From Serinicoccus kebangsaanensis (lineage in GTDB: Bacteria > Actinomycetota > Actinomycetes > Actinomycetales > Dermatophilaceae), in the NCBI RefSeq assembly GCF_008919445.1, contig NZ_VSLG01000004.1:1-64000 (forward strand): a stretch of 64,000 nt of DNA. The letters are read 5' to 3'. The position numbers were made by a program, and so were the translations under genes. Positions within the stretch are counted from its first letter, which is position 1. The number at the start of each line of letters is the position of its first letter. The notes beneath the pieces are model-generated. The model searched no databases, was not told the origin of the DNA, and worked only from the letters and a program-made list of their open reading frames with translations. Shown piece by piece: positions 16,960 through 26,710 of this stretch.

Positions 16960-17712
16960 GTGCAGTTCCCAGCAGAGACCCTGGCGCGGGCCGTCGCCGC
17001 CGACCCGACCACCCCAGCCCTCACCTACTACGACGACTCCCCGGAGGGGACGGGCGAGCGCATCGAGGTGTCCCGGAAGGTGCTGCGGACCTGGGTGGCG
17101 AAGGCGGCGAACGCGCTGCAGGAGGGCCTGGACGTGCAGCCGGGCTCGGTCGTGCTGGTCGACCTGCCGGCGCCGCACTGGCGGCTGGCCTACTGGGCCC
17201 TGGCGGTGTGGTCGGTGGGTGCCACCCTCACCGTCGACGCGCACGAGGGGGCCGACGTGCTGGTGACCGGCGACCCGGACAGCGAGGTCGCAGGTGACTG
17301 CGACGAGGTGGTCGCCGTCGCGCTCCCGGCGCTCGCCCGGCACTTCGGCACCGAGCTGCGGTCCGGCGTGATGGACGAGGCCGCCGAGCTGGCCAGCTTC
17401 GCCGACGACTTCACCGCGTGGGACGACGCCCGCGAGCAGGACGCCGCGCTGGTCACCGCCGGCGACCGGGTGAGGTACGGCGAGCTGCTGGACGACATGG
17501 GGCAGCTGCCCGCCGACGCCCGGGTCCTCGTGACCACCACGGACCGCGGTCTCTTCGTCCGGCAGGTGCTCCAGCTCCTGGCGCTCGGCTCCTCGGCGGT
17601 CCTGGTCCGCGGGGAGGGCCCCGCGGACGACGATCCCCGCTGGGACGCCGAGGGGATCAGCCACCGCGCGGCCGACCGGCCCCACGTCCGGGCGGAGCCC
17701 CGCGACAGGTAG
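16960..17712 (+). CDS. TIGR03089 family protein (AMP-ligase N-terminal remnant)
   Basis: A 250-residue actinobacterial protein resembling the N-terminal part of acyl-CoA synthetases/AMP ligases: TPALTYYDD near the start, RTWVAKAANALQ, then VDLPAPHWRLAYWALAVWSVGA. The phosphate-binding P-loop and the adenylate-forming C-terminal domain are absent, so it cannot be a normal ligase. Function is unknown. The GTG start is supported by the TAGCGT element. Its stop TAG doubles as the first three bases of the -10 element of the next gene. Confidence 0.75.
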   Translation: MQFPAETLARAVAADPTTPALTYYDDSPEGTGERIEVSRKVLRTWVAKAANALQEGLDVQPGSVVLVDLPAPHWRLAYWALAVWSVGATLTVDAHEGADVLVTGDPDSEVAGDCDEVVAVALPALARHFGTELRSGVMDEAAELASFADDFTAWDDAREQDAALVTAGDRVRYGELLDDMGQLPADARVLVTTTDRGLFVRQVLQLLALGSSAVLVRGEGPADDDPRWDAEGISHRAADRPHVRAEPRDR

Positions 17713-17715
17713 CCT
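17710..17715 (+). promoter_or_regulatory. leaderless -10 element (CoA-transferase A)
   Basis: TAGCCT, overlapping the stop codon of the previous gene, is followed by 7 nt and ATG 17723. Confidence 0.55.
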
Positions 17716-17722
17716 CGGCGCC

Positions 17723-18508
17723 ATGGACAAGGTCGTCGCCTCCGCCCAGGACGCGCTCGCTGGACTCGCCGACGGGATGACCGTCGCGGTGGGTGGCTTC
17801 GGGCTCTCGGGCATCCCCACCGTGCTCCTCCACCAGGCCCTCACCCAGGGCACCTCCGAGCTGGAGGTGGTGTCCAACAACTGCGGCGTCGACGGGGCCG
17901 GGCTGGGGCTGCTGCTGGAGCAGGGGCGGATCCGTCGGGTGATCGCCTCCTACGTCGGGGAGAACAAGGAGTTCGCCCGTCAGTACCTCTCCGGCGAGCT
18001 CGAGGTGGAGCTCACGCCGCAGGGGACGCTGGCGGAGAAGCTGCGGGCCGGCGGTGCGGGCATCCCCGCCTTCTTCACCCCGACCGGGGTCGGGTCGCAG
18101 GTCTCCGAGGGGGGTATGCCCTGGCGCTACGACAGCGACGGCGAGGTCGTCGTGGAGTCCCCCGCCAAGGAGACCCGTGAGTTCACGGTCCGCGAGCAGA
18201 CGCGGGACTACGTGCTGGAGCACGCCATCTTCGCCGACTTCGCCCTGGTGCGGGCCGCCAGGGGCGACCGGCACGGCAACCTCGTCTTCAACAAGTCCGC
18301 GCGCAACTTCAACCCGCTCTGCGCGATGTCCGCCCAGGTCGCGGTCGCCGAGGTCGAGGAGCTGGTCGAGCCCGGTGAGATCGACCCGGACGAGGTGCAC
18401 CTGCCCGGCATCTACGTCCAGCGGGTGCTGCCGCTCACCCCGGAGCAGGCCACCGACAAGGACATCGAGAAGCGCACCACGCGCCCCCGCGCCGACCAGG
18501 AGGCCTGA
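17723..18508 (+). CDS. scoA: 3-oxoacid CoA-transferase subunit A
   Basis: The 261-residue alpha subunit moves CoA between succinyl-CoA (or acetyl-CoA) and acetoacetate or another 3-oxoacid. Signatures are DGMTVAVGGFGLSGIP (about residues 15-30), VSNNCGVDG and GENKEFARQYLSGELEVELTPQGTLAEKLRAGG. The usual subunit length is about 230-260. It is followed after 3 nt by subunit B, so the heterodimer is made from one mRNA. The exact acid substrate is not determined; ketone-body or beta-ketoadipate use are the main possibilities. Confidence 0.9.
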   Translation: MDKVVASAQDALAGLADGMTVAVGGFGLSGIPTVLLHQALTQGTSELEVVSNNCGVDGAGLGLLLEQGRIRRVIASYVGENKEFARQYLSGELEVELTPQGTLAEKLRAGGAGIPAFFTPTGVGSQVSEGGMPWRYDSDGEVVVESPAKETREFTVREQTRDYVLEHAIFADFALVRAARGDRHGNLVFNKSARNFNPLCAMSAQVAVAEVEELVEPGEIDPDEVHLPGIYVQRVLPLTPEQATDKDIEKRTTRPRADQEA

Positions 18509-18511
18509 GCC

Positions 18512-19186
<675 letters not shown>

Positions 19187-19202
19187 CCAGGGCGGGTCCC
19201 GG

Positions 19203-20189
19203 CTAGTCCCGGGGCCCCCGCAGGAAGCCGGCGCCCCAGGTGAGGTGCATGGTGGCCAGCACGGCGGGCATCCGGGCGACCACACCCGCCTCCCGGCCGC
19301 GCGCGATCCACGCGCCGCCGACGGCGACGGCCGCGGCATACCCCAGGGGCAGCAGCCACAGCGGCTTCCAGGCCAGCCCCCCGACCGTCCCCGCGGCGAG
19401 CAGCGTGACCGCGACCGGCGGCGCGAGGTAGCGGGCGTTGACCGAGTCCGGGTGCTGGCGCACCACCTGTCGCCGCCACTGGCCGCTGGTGTAGAACTGC
19501 CGCGCCAGCGCACGGAACGTGGACCGCGGGCGGTAGGTCACCGTGAGCTCCGGGGTGAACCAGATCGTCCCGCCCGCGGCGCGGATCCGGTGGTTCAGCT
19601 CCCAGTCCTGCGCCCGGGTGTAGGCGGGGTCGTAGCCGCCCACGCGGTCCAGCCACTCGCGGCGGAACACCCCGAGGAAGACCGTGTCGGCCGGCCCGGC
19701 CTCTCCGCCCACGTGGAAGCGTTCGCCCCCCATCCCCAGGGGGGACCGCATCGCGATCGCCACGGCCTCCTGCACCGGCCCGGTCCCCTCGGCGAGCATG
19801 ATGCCACCGACGTTGGCCGCGCCGGTCTGCTCCAGCAGCTCCACCGCCCGGGTGATGTAGCCCTCGCTCAGCTCGCCGTGACCGTCCATCCGCACCACGA
19901 CGTGGTGCCGGGACCGCGCCACGGCCGCGTTCAGCCCGTCCGGCGTCCGGCCGGACGGGTTGTCGACGACGACGATGCGCGGGTCCGCGGTCGCCAGCGC
20001 GTCGGCGACCTCCCGCGTCCGGTCCGAGCTGGGCCCCACGGCCAGCACCAGCTCCATCGGGCCCGGGTAGTCCTGCGACAGCACCGAGGACACCGCCTCG
20101 GGCAGGTGGGCCTCCTCGTTCAGGACGGTCATGATGATCGAGACGGGCGGGTGCTGCTGGTGGGCACGGGGGCCGGACGACGGGCTCAC
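19203..20189 (-). CDS. GT2 family glycosyltransferase (membrane-associated)
   Basis: 328 residues. The family 2 fold starts VSIIMTVLNEEAHLPEAV (about residue 16), has the metal-binding RMDGH (about residue 95), and the acceptor-side GGYDPAYTRAQDWELNHRIRAAGG (about residue 180). Two or three C-terminal membrane helices follow (PVAVTLLAAGTVGGL, LLPLGYAAAVAVGG). Such enzymes, like succinoglycan or WcaA-type transferases, add sugars to lipid-linked wall or capsule glycans. GTG 20189 is chosen because TAACCT lies 7 nt upstream. It is divergent from an LCP ligase, which attaches such glycans to peptidoglycan. Confidence 0.82.
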   Translation of the reverse strand: MSPSSGPRAHQQHPPVSIIMTVLNEEAHLPEAVSSVLSQDYPGPMELVLAVGPSSDRTREVADALATADPRIVVVDNPSGRTPDGLNAAVARSRHHVVVRMDGHGELSEGYITRAVELLEQTGAANVGGIMLAEGTGPVQEAVAIAMRSPLGMGGERFHVGGEAGPADTVFLGVFRREWLDRVGGYDPAYTRAQDWELNHRIRAAGGTIWFTPELTVTYRPRSTFRALARQFYTSGQWRRQVVRQHPDSVNARYLAPPVAVTLLAAGTVGGLAWKPLWLLPLGYAAAVAVGGAWIARGREAGVVARMPAVLATMHLTWGAGFLRGPRD

Positions 20190-20196
20190 GTGCGCG

Positions 20197-20202
20197 AGGT
20201 TA
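20197..20202 (-). promoter_or_regulatory. leaderless -10 element (GT2 gene)
   Basis: TAACCT on the minus strand lies 7 nt before GTG 20189. It is about 60 bp from the divergent LCP promoter. Confidence 0.55.
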
Positions 20203-20259
20203 CCGTTCAGGTGCGCGCGCAGGGCGCGGCGCTCCCAGGTCTCGGCAAGGTCGAGCACG

Positions 20260-20265
20260 TAGTCT
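20260..20265 (+). promoter_or_regulatory. leaderless -10 element (LCP gene)
   Basis: TAGTCT is followed by 8 nt and GTG 20274, with no ribosome-binding site. Confidence 0.55.
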
Positions 20266-20273
20266 CTTCTTCC

Positions 20274-21479
20274 GTGCCCAACCACCCCGAGGACGACTGG
20301 ACCCGGCCGATGCCGCGCACGCCGCGCCGGCCCCAGCGCAGCGATCCCGATCCCACCGAGCGGATCCCGCGCACCTCGGCACCCCGGTCGTCCGAGCGCC
20401 ACGACCGGTTCGACGACGGGTACGACGACCAGTACGCGGACGGCTACGACGACCGGCACGACCGAGACGACAGGTATGCCGCACCGCCGCGCGGCGGTGA
20501 CCGACCCCCGCGGCGGCGTCGACCGCGCTACGGCTTCCGGCGGTTCCTGGCGCTGATCGTGCTGCTGGTCGTCGCCTACGTCGTGACGATGCTCGTGGTG
20601 GTGGCCATGGTCTGGGGCAGCGTGAACCGGCTCGACGCGACGCCGGACGTCTCCGACCGGCCGGCCGCCGCGGCCGGGGAGAACTACCTGCTGGTCGGCA
20701 CCGACAGTCGCGAGCAGCTGACGGAGGACCAACGGGACAGCTTCGGCGCCGGCTTCACCGAGGGCCACCGCGCCGACACGGTGATGCTGCTGCACGTCCC
20801 GACCTTTGGTGAGCCCACCCTGGTGAGCCTGCCCCGGGACAGCTACGTCGAGATCCGCGACGCGGGGTGGAACAAGCTCAACGCCGCGCACTCCAGCGGC
20901 GGCCCGGAGCTGCTCGTCGACACCGTCGAGCGGGCCACCGGCCTCCCGATCGACGGCTACCTGGAGATCGGCTTCGGCGGGTTCGTCAGCGTCGTGGAGG
21001 GTGTCGGCGGGGTGGAGATGTGCCTGGACGACCCGATCTCGGACGAGAAGGCGCACATCGACCTGCCGGCCGGGTGCCAGGAGCTGACCGGGCCGCAGGC
21101 GCTGGGCTACGTGCGGATGCGCTACAGCGACCCGCGCGGCGACATCGGCCGGGTCGAGCGGCAGCGGGAGTTCCTCTCGGCGCTCGTGGACAAGATGGTG
21201 ACGCCGAGCACGGTGCTGGTGCCCTGGCGCCTGCACGAGGTCGGCACGGCCACCGGCTCGGCCATCAGCCTGGGCGACGACACCTCGATGGTGGAGGCCG
21301 GGCGGATGGCGCTGGCGATGCGGTCGGTGGCGGCTGGCGAGGGCAACTCGGTGACCGTGCCGGTGGCCGAGCCGAACTACCCGACCGACGTGGGCAGCGC
21401 CGTGCTGTGGAACGAGCAGGGCGCCAGCCAGCTGTTCACCGCTCTGCGTCAGGGGCAGGCGATCACCGTCGAGCCGTGA
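20274..21479 (+). CDS. LytR-CpsA-Psr (LCP) family cell-wall glycopolymer ligase
   Basis: 401 residues. The cytoplasmic N-terminus of about 95 residues is rich in Arg/Asp/Tyr and disordered, a single membrane helix spans about residues 85-110 (FLALIVLLVVAYVVTMLVVVAMVW), and an extracellular LCP domain follows. Conserved elements are NYLLVGTDSRE, RADTVMLLHV, LVSLPRDSYVEI, LEIGFGGFVSVVEGVGGVEMC and LGYVRMRYSDPRGDIGRVERQREFL, including the arginines that bind polyprenyl pyrophosphate. It transfers glycans such as teichoic-type polymers or arabinogalactan-like chains to peptidoglycan. The start is set by the TAGTCT element. Confidence 0.92.
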   Translation: MPNHPEDDWTRPMPRTPRRPQRSDPDPTERIPRTSAPRSSERHDRFDDGYDDQYADGYDDRHDRDDRYAAPPRGGDRPPRRRRPRYGFRRFLALIVLLVVAYVVTMLVVVAMVWGSVNRLDATPDVSDRPAAAAGENYLLVGTDSREQLTEDQRDSFGAGFTEGHRADTVMLLHVPTFGEPTLVSLPRDSYVEIRDAGWNKLNAAHSSGGPELLVDTVERATGLPIDGYLEIGFGGFVSVVEGVGGVEMCLDDPISDEKAHIDLPAGCQELTGPQALGYVRMRYSDPRGDIGRVERQREFLSALVDKMVTPSTVLVPWRLHEVGTATGSAISLGDDTSMVEAGRMALAMRSVAAGEGNSVTVPVAEPNYPTDVGSAVLWNEQGASQLFTALRQGQAITVEP

Positions 21480-21491
21480 CCCGGCTCGGGC

Positions 21492-21497
21492 TACCCT
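21492..21497 (+). promoter_or_regulatory. -10 element of the kinase gene
   Basis: TACCCT lies 19 nt before ATG 21517, leaving room for the GGAGGTG Shine-Dalgarno, so this transcript has a short leader. A good -35 is not evident. Confidence 0.4.
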
Positions 21498-21516
21498 TGC
21501 GCTGATCGGAGGTGAC

Positions 21517-23172
21517 ATGGCTGACCCCCAGGACGCAGAGCACGACGCCGAGACCACGGCACCGGCCCCTGCCGACCAGGACCCCAGCGTGGTGGCCGGG
21601 CGCTACCGCATCGTGCGGACCCTCGGGCGCGGCGGTGGCGGCCAGGTGTGGCTCGCCACCGACGAGAACCTGCATCGCCAGGTCGCCCTCAAGCAGGTCG
21701 CCGGGGAGGCCGACACCGAGCTGCTGCTGAGCCGCGGCTTCCGGGAGGCGAGGACCAGCGCGACCCTGGCGCACGAGCACGTCGTCCGGGTATACGACGC
21801 CTTCGAGCACGAGGGGTCGCCATGGATCGTCATGGAGTTCATCGAGGGCCCCTCCCTCGCCGAGCTCACCGCCGACGGACGCTCCCTCCCCCCGGCGCAG
21901 GTCGCGGCGATCGGCGCCCAGATGGCCACCGCCCTGGCGGCCGCCCACCGGGCCGGCATCCTCCATCGTGACGTCAAGCCGGCCAACGTGCTGCTGACGG
22001 GCGGGGCGGGCCACGACGCCAAGCTCACCGACTTCGGGATCGCGCGGGCCGACGAGGACCCGCAGCTCACCCGGACCGGCTTCGTCTCCGGCACCGCCGC
22101 CTACTTCTCCCCGGAGCTGGCGAGGGGCGAGGAGCCGAGCACCGCCTCCGACGTGTGGGCCCTCGGCGCGACGCTCTACGCCGCGGTGGAGGGACGGCGA
22201 CCCTTCCCCGAGCGCCCGAACGCCGTCGCCCAGCTGCACACCATCGCGCGGGACGACGTCCGGCCACCGCAGCAGGCGGGCGAGCTGACCACCGCGCTGC
22301 AGGGGATGCTCGACCCCGACCCGGAGACCCGGTGGGACGCCGCGCGGGCGGCCGCCGAGCTGGCCCGGGTCGCGGGCCGGGGCGGCGCAGCGGGCGCCGC
22401 TCCCGCGGCCGCCGGGATGGCCGCCGCCGACGCCACGGCCGGGGGGGCGGCCGCGCATACCGAGGCCGTGCCCCAGGTCGACCGCACCCGCACCTTCGCC
22501 CGCGCCCGCCCCGAGAGCGCCGCGCCCGCCGCCGCGGGGGGCGCTCCCCCACGACCGACCCACCGCGAGCAGCGACCCACGGCCCGGCAGGGCCGGTCCG
22601 GCCACCGCCGCGGGGTCTGGTTGGCCTGGTTGCTCATCGTGCCGTTGGTGCTGCTGCTGGGCTGGCTGGTCTGGACCATCGCCACCGGGCCGCCGGGCCG
22701 GCTCGACACGACCAGCCCGACGACGTCCTCCTCGGCCGACACGAGCGCGGTGAGCGCGCAGGAGGCGCGCGAGCTGGCCGAGGACTTCTACGCCACCCTC
22801 GACGGCGAGGGCCTGGCGGCGGCACGGGAGCTCACCACGGGTGAGGCCTTCATCGCCGCGGACATCGAGGAGGGGCTGGACGCGATCTCGGCCGAGCTGG
22901 ACGCGCAGGAGGCCGCCGACGGCACCGCCATCGTCACCGGCGCCATCACCTACACCTACGGCGACCTCCGCATCGTGCAGGACGAGACGCTGACGGTGGT
23001 CCGCCAGGACGGCCAGCCGTTGATCGCCGTGCGTCAGGCCGTGGAGCGTGAGCGCACGGGCGGGCAGGGCGAGGAGCAGGACGACGAGGCCGAGGACGCC
23101 GACCAGGGCAACGACGGCGACGAGGGCAGCGAGAACGGCGACGACGACGCGACCACCGCGGAGGACGGATAG
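21517..23172 (+). CDS. transmembrane Ser/Thr protein kinase (PknB-like, no PASTA)
   Basis: 551 residues. The Hanks kinase domain (about 28-290) has the glycine loop GRGGGGQVW, lysine K59 in VALKQV, catalytic HRDVKPAN at 150-157 and LTDFGIA. An Ala/Pro-rich juxtamembrane linker leads to one membrane helix at about 366-390 (VWLAWLLIVPLVLLLGWLVWTIA). The outside part (about 415-505) looks like a small alpha/beta sensor fold and ends in an acidic tail; no PASTA repeats. ATG 21517 has GGAGGTG 3 nt before it. The glycosyltransferase/LCP neighbourhood suggests envelope signalling, which is inference. Confidence 0.92.
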   Translation: MADPQDAEHDAETTAPAPADQDPSVVAGRYRIVRTLGRGGGGQVWLATDENLHRQVALKQVAGEADTELLLSRGFREARTSATLAHEHVVRVYDAFEHEGSPWIVMEFIEGPSLAELTADGRSLPPAQVAAIGAQMATALAAAHRAGILHRDVKPANVLLTGGAGHDAKLTDFGIARADEDPQLTRTGFVSGTAAYFSPELARGEEPSTASDVWALGATLYAAVEGRRPFPERPNAVAQLHTIARDDVRPPQQAGELTTALQGMLDPDPETRWDAARAAAELARVAGRGGAAGAAPAAAGMAAADATAGGAAAHTEAVPQVDRTRTFARARPESAAPAAAGGAPPRPTHREQRPTARQGRSGHRRGVWLAWLLIVPLVLLLGWLVWTIATGPPGRLDTTSPTTSSSADTSAVSAQEARELAEDFYATLDGEGLAAARELTTGEAFIAADIEEGLDAISAELDAQEAADGTAIVTGAITYTYGDLRIVQDETLTVVRQDGQPLIAVRQAVERERTGGQGEEQDDEAEDADQGNDGDEGSENGDDDATTAEDG

Positions 23173-23179
23173 CCCTCGG

Positions 23180-24340
23180 TCAGCCCTTGAGCAGCTGGCG
23201 GGCCATCACCACGCGCTGGATCTGGTTGGTGCCCTCGTAGATCTGGGTGATCTTGGCGTCCCGCATCATCCGCTCCACCGGGAAGTCTTTGGTGTAGCCG
23301 TAGCCGCCGAGGAGCTGGACCGCGTCGGTGGTGATCTCCATCGCCACGTCCGAGGCGAAGCACTTGGCCGCGGCACCGAAGAACGGCAGGTCGTCGTCGC
23401 CCCGCTCGGACTTGGCCGCGGCGACGTAGACCATCTGACGGGCTGCCTCGAGCTTCATCCCCATGTCCGCGAGCATGAACTGCACGCCCTGGAAGTCGGC
23501 GATGGCCTGGCCGAACTGGGTGCGCTCCTTGACGTAGCCGAGCGCGAAGTCCAGCGCTCCCTGCGCGATGCCGACGGCCTGGGCGCCGATGGTGACCCGG
23601 GTGTGGTCCAGGGTGCGCAACGCGATCTTCAGGCCCTCACCGCGTCCGCCCACCATCCGGTCGCCGGGGATCCGGCAGTCCTCGAACCGCAGCTCGCAGG
23701 TCGGGCTGCCCTTGATGCCCAGCTTCTTCTCCGGGGTGCCGATGCTGAAGCCCTCGTCCTGCTTCTCCACGACGAAGGCGGTGACGTTGCGCCCGCGAGG
23801 ACCGTCCGGGTCGGTCACCGCCATGACGGTGTAGAACTCGCTCACGCCGGCGTTGGTGATCCAGGACTTCTGCCCGTTGAGCACGAAGGACCCGTCCGGC
23901 TGCTCGATCGCCCGGCAGCTCATGCCGGCGGTGTCCGAGCCGGCGCCGGCCTCGGACAGGCCGTAGGAGAACATCGCCTCACCGGAGGCGACCGGCGGCA
24001 GGTAGCGGGCCTTGAGGTCCTCGCTCGCGGCGAGGATCAGCGGCATCGTGCCCAGCTTGTTGACCGCGGGGATGAGCGAGCTGCTGGCGCAGGCGCGCGC
24101 CACCTCCTCGATGACGATGCAGGTGGCAAGCGCGTCGGCCCCGACGCCGTCGTACTCCTCGGCGATGTGCGGGGCGTGGAAGTCGGTGGCCACCAGGGCC
24201 TTCAGTGCCTCGTCCGGGAACCGGGCGTCCTCGTCGACCGCCGCCGCGTGCGGGGCGATCTGCTCGTCCGCCACCTCGCGGAGGGCCTCCCGCAGCGCCT
24301 CGTGGTCCTCGTTGATCCGGAACAGGTCGAAGTCGCTCAT
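23180..24340 (-). CDS. acyl-CoA dehydrogenase
   Basis: A 386-residue FAD enzyme catalysing alpha,beta-desaturation of an acyl-CoA thioester, with electrons passed to ETF. The catalytic base is E369 in QIYEGTNQIQR, and YGLSEAGAGSDTAGM (about residue 123), GQKSWITNAG and RTQFGQAIADFQGVQFMLADM match the short/medium-chain family. Chain length cannot be read from sequence. ATG 24340 is supported by TACGCT 7 nt upstream. The gene is convergent with the kinase, 7 nt apart. Confidence 0.93.
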   Translation of the reverse strand: MSDFDLFRINEDHEALREALREVADEQIAPHAAAVDEDARFPDEALKALVATDFHAPHIAEEYDGVGADALATCIVIEEVARACASSSLIPAVNKLGTMPLILAASEDLKARYLPPVASGEAMFSYGLSEAGAGSDTAGMSCRAIEQPDGSFVLNGQKSWITNAGVSEFYTVMAVTDPDGPRGRNVTAFVVEKQDEGFSIGTPEKKLGIKGSPTCELRFEDCRIPGDRMVGGRGEGLKIALRTLDHTRVTIGAQAVGIAQGALDFALGYVKERTQFGQAIADFQGVQFMLADMGMKLEAARQMVYVAAAKSERGDDDLPFFGAAAKCFASDVAMEITTDAVQLLGGYGYTKDFPVERMMRDAKITQIYEGTNQIQRVVMARQLLKG

Positions 24341-24347
24341 GGGGCGC

Positions 24348-24353
24348 AGCGTA
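24348..24353 (-). promoter_or_regulatory. leaderless -10 element (acyl-CoA dehydrogenase)
   Basis: TACGCT on the minus strand precedes ATG 24340 by 7 nt. Confidence 0.5.
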
Positions 24354-24430
24354 CCCGCTGACGGTGCCCTGCCTGACGTGCACGTCATGCCCGACCCATC
24401 CGATCAGTCCGGGGGCGACGAACTCCCACT

Positions 24431-24913
24431 ATGAGACAGATCACACCGGCCCTGCTCGTGTCGGCCCTGCTCATCGCGGGCTGCACCGGCACGGGCGACA
24501 CCGACCCCGACGCGGCCGACCCGACCACCCCGGCGGCCGGGACGTCGGCTCCGGTCACCTCCGAGACCGACGAGCCCACCGAGTCCGACGAGCCCACCGA
24601 GACCGAGGCCGCCGAGGCCACGGAGACCGGGGCCGAGGAGAGCGACGACAGCGAGGCTGCGGCCGAGGAGGTCGTCATCACCATCGCGTCCTTCGCCTAC
24701 GAGGTCCCCGACACGATCGCCCCCGGCACCGAGGTGACGGTGGTCAACACCGATGCCGTCATGCACACGGTGACCTCGGACGAGGAGGGCCTGTTCGACG
24801 TGTCCGTCGACGGCGGCTCCGAGGCCACCTTCACCGTGCCCGACGAGCCCGGCGACTACTCGTTCTTCTGCCGGCCCCACCCGAACATGGTCGACACCCT
24901 GGTCGTCGGGTGA
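24431..24913 (+). CDS. cupredoxin (plastocyanin-like) lipoprotein
   Basis: 160 residues. A lipoprotein signal peptide ends in the lipobox LIAGC (cleavage before C18), followed by an acidic Thr/Glu/Asp-rich linker of about 60 residues. A C-terminal type I copper domain carries the ligands His in AVMHTV, Cys in FFCRPH, His in RPHPNM and Met in NMVDT. Secreted copper proteins of this kind pass electrons to an extracytoplasmic partner; the partner is unknown and no oxidase gene is adjacent. The ATG start has no clear ribosome-binding site. Confidence 0.88.
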   Translation: MRQITPALLVSALLIAGCTGTGDTDPDAADPTTPAAGTSAPVTSETDEPTESDEPTETEAAEATETGAEESDDSEAAAEEVVITIASFAYEVPDTIAPGTEVTVVNTDAVMHTVTSDEEGLFDVSVDGGSEATFTVPDEPGDYSFFCRPHPNMVDTLVVG

Positions 24914-24918
24914 GGGCC

Positions 24919-25455
24919 TCAGTGACCGTCCTGCCTGCGCTGGCGCAACGTCTCCCCCTTGGCGTGGGCCTGGTCGCGCAGCTCGTCGGCGAACCGCGCC
25001 AGCTGCTGCCTCAGCCGGGCCGCCCGCTCGCCCTCCCCGGCGGCCAGCGTGCGCGCCGCCAGCAGCCCGGCGTTGCGCGCGCCGGCGACCGACACGGTGG
25101 CGACCGGGATGCCGGCCGGCATCTGCACGATGGACAGCAGCGAGTCCAGGCCGTCCAGGTGCTTGAGCGGGACCGGCACACCGATCACCGGCAGCACGGT
25201 GACCGAGGCGAGCATGCCGGGCAGGTGCGCGGCGCCGCCCGCCCCCGCGATGATGACCCGCAGCCCGCGCTCCTCGGCGCTGCGGCCGTAGTCGATCATC
25301 TCGGTCGGCATCCGGTGGGCCGACACCACGTCCGCCTCGAACGGGATCGCGAAGTCCTGCAGCACTTGCGCTGCGGCCTCCATCACCGGCCAGTCGCTGT
25401 CACTGCCCATCACCAGCCCGACCAGCGGGCGCTGCTCCTGCGTGTCCGTGCTCAC
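24919..25455 (-). CDS. purE: N5-carboxyaminoimidazole ribonucleotide mutase
   Basis: Class I PurE converts N5-CAIR to CAIR in purine synthesis. The 178-residue chain holds [14 protein letters not shown] (about residue 12), VVSAHRMP with the catalytic His, and [11 protein letters not shown]. It has a GTG start overlapping the purK stop (GTGA), so the two enzymes that act in sequence are coupled. The C-terminus is about 15 residues longer than the minimal form. Confidence 0.95.
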   Translation of the reverse strand: MSTDTQEQRPLVGLVMGSDSDWPVMEAAAQVLQDFAIPFEADVVSAHRMPTEMIDYGRSAEERGLRVIIAGAGGAAHLPGMLASVTVLPVIGVPVPLKHLDGLDSLLSIVQMPAGIPVATVSVAGARNAGLLAARTLAAGEGERAARLRQQLARFADELRDQAHAKGETLRQRRQDGH

Positions 25456-26669
25456 TCGGTCACCACTCCTTGCAGGTAGTCGGCGGCGTGCCTGCTGCGC
25501 TCCCGCAGCGCCTCGAGCGAGGCCAGGTCACCCGTGCTGCCCCCGGTCACGGTGACGTGCCCCAGCTTGCGCCCGGGTCGCACCCCCTTGCCGTAGAGGT
25601 GGATCCTCAGGCCGGGGTCCCGCGCCATGAGGTGCTTGTAGGTGCCGTAGAGCTGGGGGTAGTCACCCCCGAGGACGTTGGCCGACGCGGTCCACGGCGC
25701 GCGCGCCGACGGATCACCCAGGGGCAGGTCCAGCACCGCCCGAAGGTGCTGCTCGAACTGGCTGGTCACCGCTCCGTCGATGCTCCAGTGACCGCTGTTG
25801 TGCGGTCGCATCGCCAGCTCGTTCACCAGGTATGCCGGTGCCCCCGACAGGGGGTCGGTCACCTCGAACGCCTCGACCGCCATGACGCCGGTCACCCCCA
25901 GCTCGCCGGCGATCCGCAGCGCACCCTCGGTGAGGGCGGTGGCGAGGTCGGGGTCGAGCGAGGGGGCGGGGGCGAGCACCTCGGTGTTGATGCCACCGGA
26001 CTGGACCGTCTCCACGACCGGCCAGGCCGCCGCCTGCCCGGAGGGGCTGCGCCCGACCATGATCGACAGCTCGCGGGAGAAGTCGACCGCCTCCTCGAGC
26101 AGGATCCCGTCGGCCAGGCCACCCTCGCCGACGCCCGCCAGCCACGTCTCGAGGTCGGCGGCCTCGCGGCAGACCAGCACCCCCTTGCCGTCGTAGCCAC
26201 CGCGCGGCGCCTTGGCCACGAGCGGCCACCCCACCTGCGCGGCGAAGGCCTCGACGTCGGCACCGGTGCGCGCCTGCGCCCAGCGGGGGCAGGGCAGCCC
26301 CAGGTCGGTCAGGCGACGCCGCATGGCGAGCTTGTCCTGCGCGAAGACCAGCGCCTGCGGGCTCGGGTGCAGCGCGACGCCCTCGGCCTGGAGCGCGAGC
26401 AGCACCTCGGCCGGCACGTGCTCGTGGTCGAAGGTGACGACGTCGCACTCCCGGGCGAAGGTCCGCACCGCCTCGAGGTCGGTGTGCTCACCCACCGGGC
26501 TGTGCGGCACGACCAGCGCGGCGCTGGCGGTCGGCGACTCGGCCAGGACGGAGAGGGTGATCGCGAGGTTGACCGCCGGGGGCTGGCACATCCGGGCCAG
26601 CTGCCCCCCGCCCACGATGCCGACCACCGGGAATCCGCCCTCGGCGCGGGCAGGGCTGGGAGACGTCAC
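25452..26669 (-). CDS. purK: 5-(carboxyamino)imidazole ribonucleotide synthase
   Basis: ATP-grasp enzyme making N5-CAIR from AIR, bicarbonate and ATP. In 405 residues the N-terminal [19 protein letters not shown] binding loop, DHEHVP, the ATP-grasp core [18 protein letters not shown] (about 150-167) and [30 protein letters not shown] are all present. GTG 26669 is supported by TAGTCT 6 nt upstream and is divergent from gtrA. Confidence 0.94.
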   Translation of the reverse strand: MTSPSPARAEGGFPVVGIVGGGQLARMCQPPAVNLAITLSVLAESPTASAALVVPHSPVGEHTDLEAVRTFARECDVVTFDHEHVPAEVLLALQAEGVALHPSPQALVFAQDKLAMRRRLTDLGLPCPRWAQARTGADVEAFAAQVGWPLVAKAPRGGYDGKGVLVCREAADLETWLAGVGEGGLADGILLEEAVDFSRELSIMVGRSPSGQAAAWPVVETVQSGGINTEVLAPAPSLDPDLATALTEGALRIAGELGVTGVMAVEAFEVTDPLSGAPAYLVNELAMRPHNSGHWSIDGAVTSQFEQHLRAVLDLPLGDPSARAPWTASANVLGGDYPQLYGTYKHLMARDPGLRIHLYGKGVRPGRKLGHVTVTGGSTGDLASLEALRERSRHAADYLQGVVTE

Positions 26670-26675
26670 CGGGAC

Positions 26676-26681
26676 AGACTA
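26676..26681 (-). promoter_or_regulatory. leaderless -10 element (purK-purE)
   Basis: TAGTCT on the minus strand lies 6 nt before GTG 26669. Confidence 0.5.
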
Positions 26682-26696
26682 CCCAGCAGGCCCGCC

Positions 26697-26702
26697 TACA
26701 CT
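26697..26702 (+). promoter_or_regulatory. leaderless -10 element (gtrA-like gene)
   Basis: TACACT lies 8 nt before GTG 26711, within 20 bp of the divergent purK element. Confidence 0.5.
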
Positions 26703-26710
26703 GCGGCCCC